Assembly: GCA_033961575.1 (NCBI GenBank)
Contig: CM066737.1
Location: forward strand, 62,516,771 to 62,580,770
DNA from: Aselliscus stoliczkanus
Taxonomy: Eukaryota > Chordata > Mammalia > Chiroptera > Hipposideridae
Reading direction: 5' to 3'
DNA: 64,000 nt
Shown piece by piece: positions 47,361 through 59,725 of the stretch. Every line of letters starts with the position of its first letter. Positions within the stretch are counted from its first letter, which is position 1. The position numbers were made by a program, and so were the translations under genes. The notes under the pieces were generated by a model. That model ran no database searches, was not told where the DNA came from, and saw only the letters and a program-made list of their open reading frames with translations.

Positions 47361-47954
47361 AGCTATAGAATATTTTGAACGTGTTTATGCACATGATATT
47401 TTTTCATTTACATATGTACTTAAGCAAGAAGGTCTGAAAGGCAAGTTTTAACCTGAAACTTTAATTTCTAAGGTTCACTTTAAGGTAAAATAAACAAAAT
47501 ACTGAAGTCATTTAGCAAGACAGCCTATACCAACAAATTGGATCACAGTAAGGTGAATAAAAGCAAATAAATCAAATAAAAAGCAAGTTAAAATCACAAA
47601 ACATAATACATTAGAAGTGGTTTTAAATTAGTATCTTTTCTTTTAAAATTTAGATAAAGTATTTTCTCAGCACTTGGGAAAATCTCTATGTGTCATTTTA
47701 TAAATGGGCAGGTTTCTTGATATGGGCTTTAATGTAGAAATAACTCAGCAAATTTCAAGAATGGACTCTCTTTAAAAATAACACACATATGAATTCACTT
47801 TATTTCAGTTGCAAGTAAGTTAGTACTTTGACATGTTTCAAGTTCTTATTGTGAGAAGAAAAAACTTTCAAAGCAACATAAATATTTAGAGTCATTTTGG
47901 TCAATTAAATCAGACCATATTCTAGAAGACCAAGTTATATTAGTCTTTTTACAG
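47361..47954. other. unassigned non-coding stretch
   Basis: AT-rich; no recognised repeat or exon. Confidence 0.5.
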
Positions 47955-48098
47955 ATATATACACACACACACACACACACAATATATATATGTATATGTA
48001 TATATATATATACACATATGTGTATATATATACACACATATGTATATATATATGTGTATATATATATAATGTGTGTGTGTATATATACACATATATAT
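47955..48098. repeat. compound (CA)n/(TA)n/(TG)n alternating tract
   Basis: About 144 bp of nearly pure purine-pyrimidine alternation, with embedded palindromes such as ACACATATGTGT. Open frames overlapping it are artefacts. Confidence 0.95.
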
Positions 48099-48423
48099 TT
48101 TTTTCTTTATAAGGGATCATCTTGCACAGAGGATAATAGTAATATTCTATATGGCATACACAAAAAAAATATTCACAAGAAACAAGCACAATTTTATCAC
48201 TTTGCTTTAACGGCATTGGGAACATTGGATAGATGTGGACTTGTATTTAATCCCTAATGCTCAAGCCATTGTACATTCAATTAAATTAGCTTAGAAAACT
48301 GGGCCATGTCATTAAATAGTGGTGCCTTTTCATGATTAAGAAAAGCAACGCGGCTCACAGAGCCCTGCGGACATGCCACTCTTTCCAGCCATAAGCCATC
48401 CCTGCTCTTTACAGCACACTCAG
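48099..48423. other. unassigned, low-repeat stretch
   Basis: No recognised repeat. About 48240-48420 is mixed-composition text of conserved-element type, which is not provable here. Confidence 0.4.
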
Positions 48424-48436
48424 AAAGGAGGCCCAA

Positions 48437-49169
48437 TAGCCAAGACTTGGAAACAATTGAAATGCCCATCGGTAGATGACTGGATTAAGAAACTGTGGTA
48501 CATTTACACAATAGAGTATTATGCAGCTATAAAGAAGAAAGAAATCATACCATTTGCAACGATATGGATGGACCTAGAGAATATTAAGTTAAGTGAAATA
48601 AGTCAGTCAGAGAAAGACAAATACCATATGATCTCACTTATATGTGGAATCTAAAGAACTGAATAAATGAGCAATGTAAACAGAAATAGTCTTAGAGACA
48701 CAAAGAAAAAACTGATGAGGACTAGATGGGATGGGGATGGGAGAAGGGGAAGGGACGAGGCAACAAACTGATAACTACAATACTACTGCAGAGACAGAAG
48801 AGACAGTTTAGGGAATACAATCAATAAGGTTGTAAATATTTTTTTTTAGGGGAACAGAAGGATGCATGTCTTTTTAGGGAGACCACTTCATGGACAGTGT
48901 AATGGCCTTACCACTGCACTGTACATCTGAAGCTGCCGCTGAACAATATTATATATCAACTATAATTTAACACATAGTCATGGGATGTGGAATATAATGT
49001 GGGGATGGAGTCAATGGAATTGTAATAGATATGTATGATATTGGGAGTGGGGGCAGGGTGGGGGAGTCACTTGGTAAGGGGGAGAATAACTATTGCATTG
49101 TTTTGTACATCTGTAACTAATAATAATAATAATAGTAGAGTTAAAAAAACCCAAAACAAAACAAAACAA
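48437..49169 (+). mobile_element. young L1, 5'-truncated, copy 3
   Basis: Last part of ORF2 (frame open across 48373-48654, giving WKQLKCPSVDDWIKKLWYIY and later EYYAAIKKKEI, the ORF2 carboxy-terminal pattern) then the 3' UTR shared with the copies at 12175 and 16061, ending (TAA)n plus an A-rich tail. A perfect 13-bp duplication, AAAGGAGGCCCAA, is at 48424-48436 and 49170-49182. Confidence 0.95.
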
Positions 49170-49182
49170 AAAGGAGGCCCAA

Positions 49183-51050
49183 AATGAGAATGCATAACAA
49201 AGGGCCTCAAGGAGAGAGTCACAGCAGAGTGGGTCACACTGTTGTGGGCAGGTTGTATCACCATGTAATCACTCTTCCACACAAGCTTTTGAAGCAAAAA
49301 GCTTGGATATTTGCTGGTAACTCTCAATTATCCACAGGTGATTATCTCGATTTTGGCCTTTATTCCCTGGCTTCTTTCTACTTCTTGTTATACGAATCTT
49401 ATTCTGCTTGTTGACACTTATACTTTTCTTGCTCTAGGACAGCAAAAGCTAGAAGAGTAGGTTTGTTCAAGTTAACTAGAGAAAACCTTCCATACACTAA
49501 GTGGAGTTTGAGCTAGAAAAGTAATGCATCTGAGCTAGAAAGAAGACAATGTCTTGTAAAGTTTTCCCATCAGTCTGAGCGGTGATACCATCGATCCCTA
49601 CCCAGGGTTGGGGAAGCAGGGAGAAAGCATGAAGCGTTCATAGGCATTCAGCTCTTTCTGATTTGGGTCCTCACAATCTGACCTCATTCTTTCACATGAA
49701 GTATAATGACTGTTATGAATGTGAGCCACATCTGCATTCCAATGCTGAGTACAGAACGGAGTTGCGAATAGAAATAATTGGGAGTTGTGTATGTTACTAC
49801 TTCCTCTTAACTTGCATGAAAAAATGGACAGTTAACTTCAAGCTGTTACTGGTAGTTGAGAAACAGTGGAAGTTAGTGACACATCCGAGGTCATACAGTC
49901 ATACTACAGAGATAGAAATGCATTCACCTTATTGCCTCACTGAGGACATGATTGGAATTCTGTACTGCCTAGTGGATGGACCTCTTCTATCAGCAGCCTT
50001 ATGACAGCTAAACGTACTACTGGATGGTATACAATGCGACTTGGGAAAGAAGAGTGTTTGGAAGAAAAGAAAATATAAAACCCACAAGGTTTTCAGCCTA
50101 TTTATCAATGTCTCTCAACCTTTAGTAATTTTAATGGACTTTCAAGGTAAGGTCAGGTACATAGACATATGTGTAGCTGAAACTAAAAACTAAGAGCTAT
50201 ATTTTATTAGTTTAATTTACATTAACATCTGGATGGCAATAATAGGCCAGTTTGTTTTTAGAGATTGAGTTGTGATTTTAATAATTGCTAGTGCCAGTAT
50301 TTGACAATAAATTTCATTGGGGGGGGGGAGGGAGAGGAGAGGGATGCTTTGCTTTTAGGAAAAAACACTATATCTCATACAAATAAATTTCTGTATTAGT
50401 TTACTGAATTTTCCTTTGATTTCCAGACAATCACCTTATAGATTTAGCTATATGGATTATTCATATATTAAGTCTAAAGTGAATGAAAATAGATTTTTCC
50501 CCCAACCACCGAGAAAGAACTATACCCTTCCATTTTAACTCAGTTAAAAAGGGGAGGAAATAATAAAAAGGAAAAAAAACACCAGCTTCTGAATTCAATT
50601 TATTCTTTTTTTCCTATTAAGCCTAAGTTAGAAATTGAATATCCAATTTACGACTGAGAGGGTATTCAAATATTTCTGCTCAATCCCTCATTGCTTCTAA
50701 ATTCACTCAAAGGCAAGATTATTAATTCCTCCTGACAGAAAATCAAGATTTAATGAGTAGCTGACAGCCCTTAGGAATTACTGGGGAAATTTAATATGAT
50801 AGTTTTGACTAAATAATGTGCTTTTACATATATGAGATACACATTATGCAGAGTAACAGACATACAGTAAATGTTAGTTTAGCTGTTAGATTTTGGACAA
50901 GTGATTAATTGTATGGGAATATACATTTTTTATCAAACTTTCAAGGAAAAAAAGCTACCTTGACTCCAACACCGTTATATGTTTTGGCAGATGGCCACAA
51001 TATTTCCTTGCATTCATTATTAATTCACCTGCACTGCTATTTTGCCTCTT
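49183..51050. other. mostly unassigned; G-run at 50319
   Basis: No clear transposon or exon. A 10-G run at 50319-50328 is followed by AGGGAGAGGAGAGGG. A 113-codon frame at 49663-50004 has no recognised domain. About 50640-50820 is AT-rich low-repeat text with ATTAATT cores. Confidence 0.45.
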
Positions 51051-51054
51051 ACGA

Positions 51055-51513
51055 AGTGCTAGGTACAGGAGGAGATAGAACAAAATAGCATTTCTACTTT
51101 CAGGATTTCAAATCTAGTAGAGATAGCATACAGAGACAGCCTTAACACAGAGAAGAATTAGGCACAGTGACAGAAGGACCAGGAGATAAAAAGAGAGGAA
51201 GATTTGATTTGTGGGTGAGTGGCTGGTAGTGGTGTGTGTGTTCAGGAGGAAAGTCTTCATGAAGTAATTTATGTTTGAAATCAGCCTTGAAGAGTGGGTA
51301 GGGTGAAAATGATGAGGACAGGAATAGAGTTGGGGAAAATATAGTCAGAGAAAAAGGAATCAGTCAGTTGGGCTGGAGTACAGGGTAGATGAGGGAAGTA
51401 ATGGGCATCACAGACAGAAAAGGGCCATTGAAAACTGTACCATGGACGACCTTGAACACCAAACTGAGTCCATAGTAAGTGTTCCTGTTGATCTCGCAAG
51501 TAGATTCTACATA
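51055..51513 (-). mobile_element. L2 LINE fragment
   Basis: 'aatcagccttgaagagtggg', 'ttgggctggagtacagggta' and 'gaccttgaacaccaaactga' are reverse-complement L2 phrases. It is interrupted by the LTR that follows. Confidence 0.6.
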
Positions 51514-51520
51514 ACTCAGA

Positions 51521-52172
51521 TGTCGCGTTCCTGCACGACAGATCAGGTGGGAGTGGAGAAGGGACAGCAAAAGGTTAAGGAAAAGAGAGAGAGACACACA
51601 AAATAGGGGAGAAAACAGTTCGGGGCCAGAGGACTTCAGCCTCATGGACTGGAGCCCCAAATCGGGCCTGACTGATCCTTTTATTATCTTACACATAAGC
51701 AAGGGTCAAAGCAGCTTCTGCATTCTGTGAGTCTCACACCCAAGATTTAACTTCCAGGCCTAATTTCCCATGCCTGCAAACTGCTATTACCAGAGGTCCC
51801 ACGAGGTTATTGTCATAAGAGACAGAAGCTTCCTCTGCCAAGGCTTACTGGTAAGAATGCAGGGAGGACAGGTATTATCACATCAATAGGTCATTTCACA
51901 GGCAGGCTGCCAGAACCTGAAGCAAGGGGTTTATGCCCCTTTTCTCCTCTCCCTGATTTCTACCATGGCACTCACTTGTACCCACGGGCACCCACTGGCA
52001 CCCACGTGACCGTGTCTGACTTGGGTTGTCCCTCTTGTGGGATCTTACCCGTCACTGACTAACCGGCCATCCTTTGGTGCCAAGTGGGGATATATACTAA
52101 GCATAATATTGAAGTTATGATCTGTCTTTATGGAGAGGTGCATGGGGGCAGACAGGCAGGCTATAATATGAG
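51521..52172 (-). mobile_element. solo ERV LTR, about 652 bp (copy 2)
   Basis: Starts TGTCGCG on the plus strand, like copy 1 (TGTCGAG), and is flanked by ACTCAG at 51514-51519 and 52173-52178 (6 bp; one base of boundary ambiguity). The minus strand carries AATAAA (51680-51685) and a TATA-like box near 52090. Shared blocks with copy 1 include CACCCAAGATTTA and AAGAATGCA-GGAGGAC. No internal genes. Confidence 0.8.
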
Positions 52173-52178
52173 ACTCAG

Positions 52179-53474
52179 GCGCAGACACTGCTTCAGTATG
52201 TCTTTGCTGTTCCCACAGCAGCCCCGTACAGCATACTGGGATACAGAATAGGTCTGCAATAAATATTCAGGGAATTGAATGGGTTGTAAAATTATTTTCC
52301 AGTAGAGTTTTAAATTTTACTTTTTTCTTAAACCTTTTTTTAACCTTCCTTTAAAACTGGACTTGAATTTGTTTTTCTAAGATGAAATTATGAATAGAAT
52401 GTTAGCCCAATGATTCAGCCAGCCATTAGAGTCCTGTGTAAAATGCTGATGCAGAAGCTCAGATAGGCGGTATACAGCCTGGTGCCCCTTGAACCAAAAC
52501 CATTAAAGTAATAACTTGTGGTACATTTTATGGGAAAACTGACTTCTAATTGGTCAAAATAACATGGACTACGTTATTTTTATTTAAGATTTTAGCTTTC
52601 AGATAGTCTCCATAGGGAAATAACCAAAATTGGTGAAGAAAATGGAGATGCAAAAACCTTGCATCCTATGTATGGATTTTATTTCTGGTGTCCTCTCTCC
52701 TTAGAGGAACACACGACAACAAGCTAAAAAGAAGCTAGTAGCAACCCATTTGTAAATTTCATCTTGTTGCCTGTAATGAAAATTGAATCACCATGGTTTT
52801 AAAGACTACATAATAGTTAATGATCACATAAAATAATATTCATTTAAGTATGTATATTATTGATTTAATGTTCTACCAGCTTTTATTTCTTGGGAGGAGG
52901 GTATGTTTTATATACTTGGAATGCAATTTAAATAAACCTTACTAGTTTTTCCTCTTCCCTTCCAGCTACAATTTCATGTGATATCATTTGAATGTGTGGG
53001 GCAGTAGAGGGGTGACAATTGAAGGAGTTTGATAGGGAAGGGTACTTCTTATATTTTTGATAAATAATTATACTATGAATTAATCTTTTTTTCTATTAAA
53101 GGGAAGCTATGCACTTACAAAGAAAGTTCAACAATTATTATGATAAAGCAGCAAAGAATCAATTTACATCTACAGCTGCTGATAAATCTAAGAGTGACAG
53201 ATAAATCATAGTGCCTGACACAAACAGGTACTCAATGTTGACTGAATCAATAAAACAAAAATATTTCTCATTATTATTAGCTTTCAATAGATTCAAGAAT
53301 AAAATATGTACAAACATTTAAAACATGTTACACAGAGGCTCTATAAGAAGTACTGTAAAATGGTGGTCAGTACAACTGAATCCACTTAAGAATACGCTAC
53401 ACTTGCCATGATTTTTTTTCATAGTCTTTCAAATTCTGTGATAGATTAAATGTGAACACATATTCTGTGCAGCT
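52179..53474. other. mostly unassigned; L2/MIR-like ends
   Basis: L2/MIR 3'-end phrases occur near 52240 ('gcaataaatattcagg') and 53215 ('cctgacacaaacaggtactc'). Nothing else recognised. Confidence 0.45.
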
Positions 53475-53650
53475 TCTTCCATTGTTGTGACTTGCGTTGA
53501 CTATTAGAATGCAGTACAAGTGACACTGCAACTTCTGACCCAGGCCGCAGGAGGCTGTGTAGTTTGCGTCCTTGGTCTCTTGGAACAGAGCCTGCCGCGG
53601 AACTGGCCCTCTAAGGCCAGCACGGGCTGCAGAATCAGGAATAATTGTTT
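53475..53650 (+). repeat. MLT1-type LTR fragment
   Basis: 'gtgacttgcgttgactatta', 'gaatgcagtacaagtgacac' and 'ggtctcttggaacagagcct' resemble the central part of an MLT1J/K-type LTR. Confidence 0.6.
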
Positions 53651-56306
53651 TCATCCATTAAATTTCGGGTGGTTTGTTTTACAGCAATTAATGATGGATA
53701 TACCTTCTGATATTAATGCTTATTCTTTCTTGAGCCCCTTATTCTTCCGACTTTATCTTGCTTGTTCCTTTCCTTTTTTTTGTCTTGATCTCAGCCTATC
53801 TGTTCAGTAGTTCTTGGCTTTTACAAATGTCTCCTTGTCATTTGCTCCACCATATATTGGTTATTTACTTATTTTTGCTACAGAGGTTAGCATATACGTT
53901 TAAGACCAGTAAGCAGAGTCTTGAGTTCCAGGATACAGGATGATACCACCACCCAAAGCTCTGTCAGTTAATGGGATCATGTCTCCTTTGGCTTTGGTGT
54001 CACAGGTATGCAAGACTGTATGAAAGGACAACAGGCTGAAAGGAGCAGCTTTGAATCTAAAGTACAGGACGACCAAGAAAGATTTACTCGGAAGACCTGT
54101 TTCTTTACACTTACCAGGCAATAGTGAATCACCCTTTTCTGAGCTGATACCCAGAAAAAATTGCCTTTGCTTAGCACCAAATCAGAATATAGGTTTAATT
54201 AAATTACCAAACCCATGTCTATATTTACTTACACATAATATAAGGAATATATCCATAATATAGTGGAGTGCTCCAAAGAAACACTTCAGCCTGATATTCT
54301 GGGCCTCAAGCACCTGCGACTAAAGTATTATATAAACCTCTGCTAGAATCCTGTCCTACCCTTAAACAGCCCTCTACTTGGAGCCTGAAAAACATACAGA
54401 GGGCCTTCTGAAGGGGAGGTTGGCATAAATGGTTACCGTATGACTGTGTTAAAAATTAATAATGCTGGGACAGCAGTTCCAGGATGCCTAGCAATCTGCT
54501 TAATCTCACGTTTATCAGATAAAAGAACACATTTCGAATCAGCTCTCTGCTGATTAAGTTGAAATCATTTCGGCCCATCCCACATCGTGCTTCCAGGTAG
54601 GCTTTGTGTCAAAACTACCAGGAAACTGATCATCGACTATTTTCTCAACACGGTCTAGAAGCAGATTTTGCAATCTCCCTTTGTAATACTCAAAGTCCTT
54701 ATAGAGTAAAACAATATTTTAAAGTCCAAATGATCCTAATTGGTAACTTAAATACAATGCATTTTACTTCTTCTAAGAGGAAATAGAAAAACACCTCCTC
54801 TTTAGAATTATAGAACCACATTTATCTTTGTTTTTGTGATTAAGTTCCTTGTCTGGCTTCCAGTCCAGGGAATACAATAGAAAGAAAATTTTAGAAAGCA
54901 ATCAGTGAAGCCAAATTATCTTGGCATGTGCACACATGCATGCAGACATACACAAGCATGTATGAACACTGGGAAAGAGAACCATCACTTTGGGTTTGCC
55001 CTCCCCTTCCCAGCTGAAGTGTGCCACAGCATAGCAATGTAGAAATACTTGTATTTTCTTGGGATATGGCAGAAATGGATAGAGTTCCAAAAAGTTATTT
55101 TAGATCATTCTATCTTGCTACTGAGCGCTTCAGTAATCTGCCCCACTTATCACATTGCATGTGGTATGCTGGCAATGTTGACTGGAAAGAGGACTTGAGA
55201 GAATGAAAGTTTGCCTTCCTCTGTGATATAAATTTGTCTTCCCTTCCCCCAGCTTTGGTAATGATATTACAGTACTTCTTTCTGACCTCATAATGATTCC
55301 TCTAGTATCTATACAACTCACTTTATTCCAATTTGAAAAGTGCTACATGCAAATGCGGCAGTAAAAAAGTGCTGAGTACCCTGCTAAGTATCTAAGTGGA
55401 TTGGGATCCTTGCTGAATGTAATTAACTCTCTTCTCTTTATCTTCTTGACTCAATTTTCCTTTGCTTCAGAAACAGAATTCAAGTTTGGCATTTAATATC
55501 TGGGAGGAAATGTCATGGTCAATTGGGGAGTTAGGTTACCCATGAGGAATGGGCAATTTCTACTGTGCCTGTAAGTACTAGGTAGTTTATTTTTCTTATC
55601 TCCCTGCTCATGCTCTTTCACTTTCTTTCTCTTGCTTTCTCACTCTTTTTCTCCTAAAAGAACTCAAGAGAGATACATGAATATATGGATATATCCACTC
55701 TAGTCAGTTCAATGCACTTGTACGAACAATTATGAACACAGTTACAGAATTATTATAAATATAAAACTTCAAGCATCTATAACTGATGATTAGCAAAAGC
55801 ACTGAAGGTCATGCATTTACACTTCTAGAGAAAAGTTGGCGACAAGCCTGCTAAACCACTATGTTGCTTCGAGACTATCTTTACAGCTAATTGTTATTTG
55901 TCAAGCATTTGCCTTCACAGCTTTAATATTCTGCAGTATTTATCATTTTATACATGATGGGTTTATATATTTATATTTTTTAATCAGTTGCATAACGATC
56001 AATTCTCTGTTAATAACGTGGTGATATTGTTATTTAAATTTTCTTTCTACTTTTAACAACTCATTTTTTAAAAAACATGCAAAATAATTAAACATGTTCC
56101 ATTAAACCATTCTGAAGTTAACTATTTCACTTAATCTCAGCAAGATGCTAATTACCAGAAAATTCTACTGCAGATTTTGTAAATCAATTAAAAACCATTC
56201 AAATCTGGTATGCATTTCTGCATAAGGGTAAAGGATATAACATTTTATCTCAGCTCCTATTAGGTGTCCATTTCCAGTTGACATTTCCAACTTCTTGAAC
56301 TCTTTA

Positions 56307-56309
<3 letters not shown>
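53651..56309. other. mostly unassigned; some low-repeat, conserved-element-like patches
   Basis: No exon or clear transposon. About 54440-54600 and 56090-56240 are repeat-free and contain GATAA and TAATTA cores. Any regulatory role is inference. Confidence 0.4.

Positions 56310-56351
<42 letters not shown>
56310..56351. repeat. (CA)n microsatellite
   Basis: About 21 uninterrupted AC units. Confidence 0.97.
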
Positions 56352-56354
<3 letters not shown>

Positions 56355-57773
56355 GTGGGAAACAGAACAACGATAAACAACACAATAGGGAACTGTGTCC
56401 ATTCCTCTAAGCCTTAAAGAAATGTAAAGATTTTTCACTCAGATCCTATCAGTGACTCATTTTAGTTCATATATTTCCTTCTTCTGGATCCTGAGTTGAA
56501 CCATTTCGGGCAAATACTTGTTAATGCCAACAGCGTACTGAGTACGACAAGGATAGAAGACAAGCCTTGTCTGTAGGGATCCTTCACTGCTAGAGCAGAT
56601 GGATAATCATGGGCCAATCGCTTAAATTAATGCGTTTGGAAAGCAAAATACTTTGTATCCAGTGGCATTTCCTTGTGCGTGTTTTTCATCTGTAAATTCA
56701 GCATAAGCCTAAATAATCTATAATGGAGTAAATGTGTAATCCACTTCTAATTTACAGGTACTGCATCCTTATTATATGGTGAGGATAGTATATGAAGTAT
56801 AAATTTGTATATATTTTCCCCTCTATTTTGCTTTCTCATTATCTGTAGTACTACCCAGTAGGGCAGGGAATCAAGATACAATTAAGTTCAGTTACAAAAA
56901 ATAAAGAAAATTACATTTCTTATGTACCCGAGTTTGTGAATTTCAGTTTCATACTCATTATACATATATTTTTTTCTAAGATTTCTGGGTTCTTTTAAAA
57001 ATTAAAGGAATATTTAAATGAAATAACCTATCAAAAGTAGTTATGATGTACCTCTGCCCATATCAAGGGAGTCAGTCTTGAATGCAATTGCCAGGTCACC
57101 TGTTTCTTCTTCTTAGGCTATTCCTTTAAATCTAAATCATTCTGCTTTCAGAAAACTACACAGACTAGTATCTGGCTCAAACCTAATGAAACTCAAGTGA
57201 ATTCCAATTTTGAGCCTGCAATTTCTTCCAGGATTTGGCTTTTAAAGACCCCAATACATTTGAAGGTCAGTGTAAAGAAAGGAGAGGAAGGACTATATTG
57301 TTTTAAGTCAGGATTTAGTCACTCCTTTTACCCTTTAGAGAACCTTGGACCTTCTGCAGGGACCTCTCTGGAAGATCTACTCTAATAATAATTGAAAATC
57401 TGACTGCATTTTTTTCAGGCTACAATGCCTCACTGCCATGATTACAGCTAAGGCACCATAGAGAGTGGGAAGGACTAGAATCATTCTGACTGCTGTGACA
57501 AATATTTTTGTCCATTGATAAGACTGTTTTGGTACCCCGTAAATAAAGCTATTTAACCTATATAATTGGGTTACAAAACGAGTTGTCTTAATGCAATGAT
57601 CCACGTGTTATTTCTATTTCTTTTTTTCTATGTATATTTAGCATTCAGAAAATGAAAATAGTGCATTATAAATGCAAAAACTGAACACAGATGGGTTAAA
57701 TGCAGTTCAAATTAATTTTATAGGACCAAAGCACTGTAAGTGTAGAATCTTAGTGGAGGCTTGAGTCCATGTA
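56352..57773. other. unassigned non-coding stretch
   Basis: No recognised repeat or exon. Confidence 0.5.
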
Positions 57774-57786
57774 TAGGTACAACTTT

Positions 57787-57891
57787 TTTTTTTTTTTGAG
57801 GGCAGTGTCACTGGCCCTCATATGTGGGACCTGAACCGGGACCGCTGGCGTCCCAAGCCAGCGCTTAATCACCGCGTCACTCGGCCTGCCC
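57787..57891 (-). mobile_element. tRNA-derived SINE, short form
   Basis: T-tail, core and head complement ending 'ctcggcctgccc'. A perfect 13-bp duplication, TAGGTACAACTTT, is at 57774-57786 and 57892-57904. Confidence 0.97.
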
Positions 57892-57904
57892 TAGGTACAA
57901 CTTT

Positions 57905-58565
57905 CTTTATCAGTGTTTTAGAGATAGATTTAACTTAGATAGAAATCAACCGCAAAGGAAAAGTCAATTTAGTTTATCTTCACTTTTGACTTTATTTAAG
58001 AAGGAGTCTCTGGCTAGCACAGCATCGTTTTCAATTTATTATTTCAGTATAAAGTGCAGCAGATACACTTGATTAATGAACTGATTAGAAACTTGTTTAA
58101 TTATTTTCCAGCATTTTTTTTTCATTATCAAAGCTGCAGTGAACACTAAAAACTTACTGTCCTCTAACTCTGGTACTCTAAAAACTTTAAAAACAAACTT
58201 GCTTTCCTAAAAAGGATGAACAGAAAATATGAGAAATGTCTAATTTCAAAATAGGTTTCTATGACCTTCTAACACGTAAATCCTGTATCTTCCCTTTCTC
58301 TAAAAGCAGTCAATGTTAAAGGGTCACAAAAGTATTTGGGAAGGAGCATTTTACTCACAGCCCAAACAACTAGAATTATTACCAGGGGTTGGGGAGGGAC
58401 TTTTACAACAAATATAATGGTTAAGATTATACAAAGCAATATGGAGAATATTCTGGATGTTATTAATAACCCAGTAATCTTTAAATCATACTATGGGCAG
58501 GAAATGCAGAAATGGAATTTGATAACGTAGCACAAAAACAAGATGGGCTAGATGTTGAAGTTGAC
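57905..58565. other. unassigned non-coding stretch
   Basis: No recognised repeat or exon. Confidence 0.5.
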
Positions 58566-59080
58566 CTACTATTGCTGCCTAACAAATTCACCCCAAATTT
58601 AGTGGAACAAAATAAACATGTATTATCTCACGGTTTCTTCATGTTGAGAATCTGGGCTTAGTTTAGGTGGTGCCTCTGGCACAAGGGCTTTTAAGTAGTT
58701 TCAGTCAAGCTATTGGCCAGGGCTTGGATTTTATCTGAAGCTCAAAGAGAGCGAGGGAGTGAGGCAGGGCATTTTCCCAGGCTCACTCACACAGTTGCTG
58801 GCAGGCAGCGATTCCTGGACATGTGAACCTTTCCTCAGGCTGCCCAAGTGTCCTCCCAACACGGCAGCTAGTGATCTATGAGAGACATGGAGAGGGAGCA
58901 TCCAAGATGGAAGCCAGGTCCTTTTGTAACCTAATCTCAGAAGTGACATCCCATCAGCTCTCCATATTTTGTTGTGAGAAACAAAACACTAGGTCCAGCC
59001 CACACTCAGAGGGCATCAATACCAGGAGGTGGGATCATGGGAAATTCCTCAGAGGCTAATTATCACACATTCTAACCTGT
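58566..59080 (-). mobile_element. MLT1-type LTR (ERVL-MaLR)
   Basis: 'ctattgctgcctaacaaatt', 'accccaaatttagtggaaca', 'ccaagatggaagccaggtcc' and 'aggtgggatcatgggaaatt' read as the reverse complement of an MLT1J/K-like LTR. Heavily diverged. Confidence 0.6.
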
Positions 59081-59129
59081 TAAAATTAAGGTAATAAAAA
59101 TCTACTGAAATAAACTTCAGCCTAATAAT

Positions 59130-59725
59130 TGCATCACCTAAGTGGTCTCTGTCCCTTCCAATCTATCCTTCATATTATTGCCCAATATATTACTCACATA
59201 TCAGGTGTGATTCTGAAAGTCTACTGCTCAAATACCCTTAATGTTCCTCACTGTGTATAGAATGCTGTTGAAACTCCCCAATCATCTATTTGGTCTTCCA
59301 TGACCTGACTTCTTACTCTAGTCTCACTGGACTACTTGTAAACAGTGCAATCTTTTCCACTCTCATGGTCCCTCTGAAATACTTCCCGCCCTACACTAAC
59401 TTCCCTCTCCTATAATATTTTTACCTGTCAAAGTTTAACCCACACATGTAGGACCCAGTCCAAATACTTGTTCTGTCATGAATGTTTCCAGGAGGTCCCT
59501 AGTAAAATTCAACCCTTCTTTCCTCCATATTTCCATACAATTTAGTATTTACCTCTGTTATAGAATTATGAATATGTACTATATTAAAATTGTTTGCATA
59601 TGTATTTGCCTCCTCCAATGAACTGTATGCTCCTTGAAGACAGGGATCATGGCTTATTCAGCTTTTTTTTTTCAACCTTTACAGCACCTACCACAGTGCC
59701 TCAGCAGTAAATAAATGTATTTTGG
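59130..59725 (+). mobile_element. L2 LINE 3' half
   Basis: 'ctcaaatacccttaatgttc', 'ttggtcttccatgacctgac', 'tttccactctcatggtccct', 'cttgaagacagggatcatgg' and 'gcctcagcagtaaataaatg' in L2 order. Confidence 0.75.

Noticed and set aside
47846..48257. Open frames rich in Tyr, Ile, His, Val and Cys
   Set aside because: They are translations of CA/TA/TG repeats.
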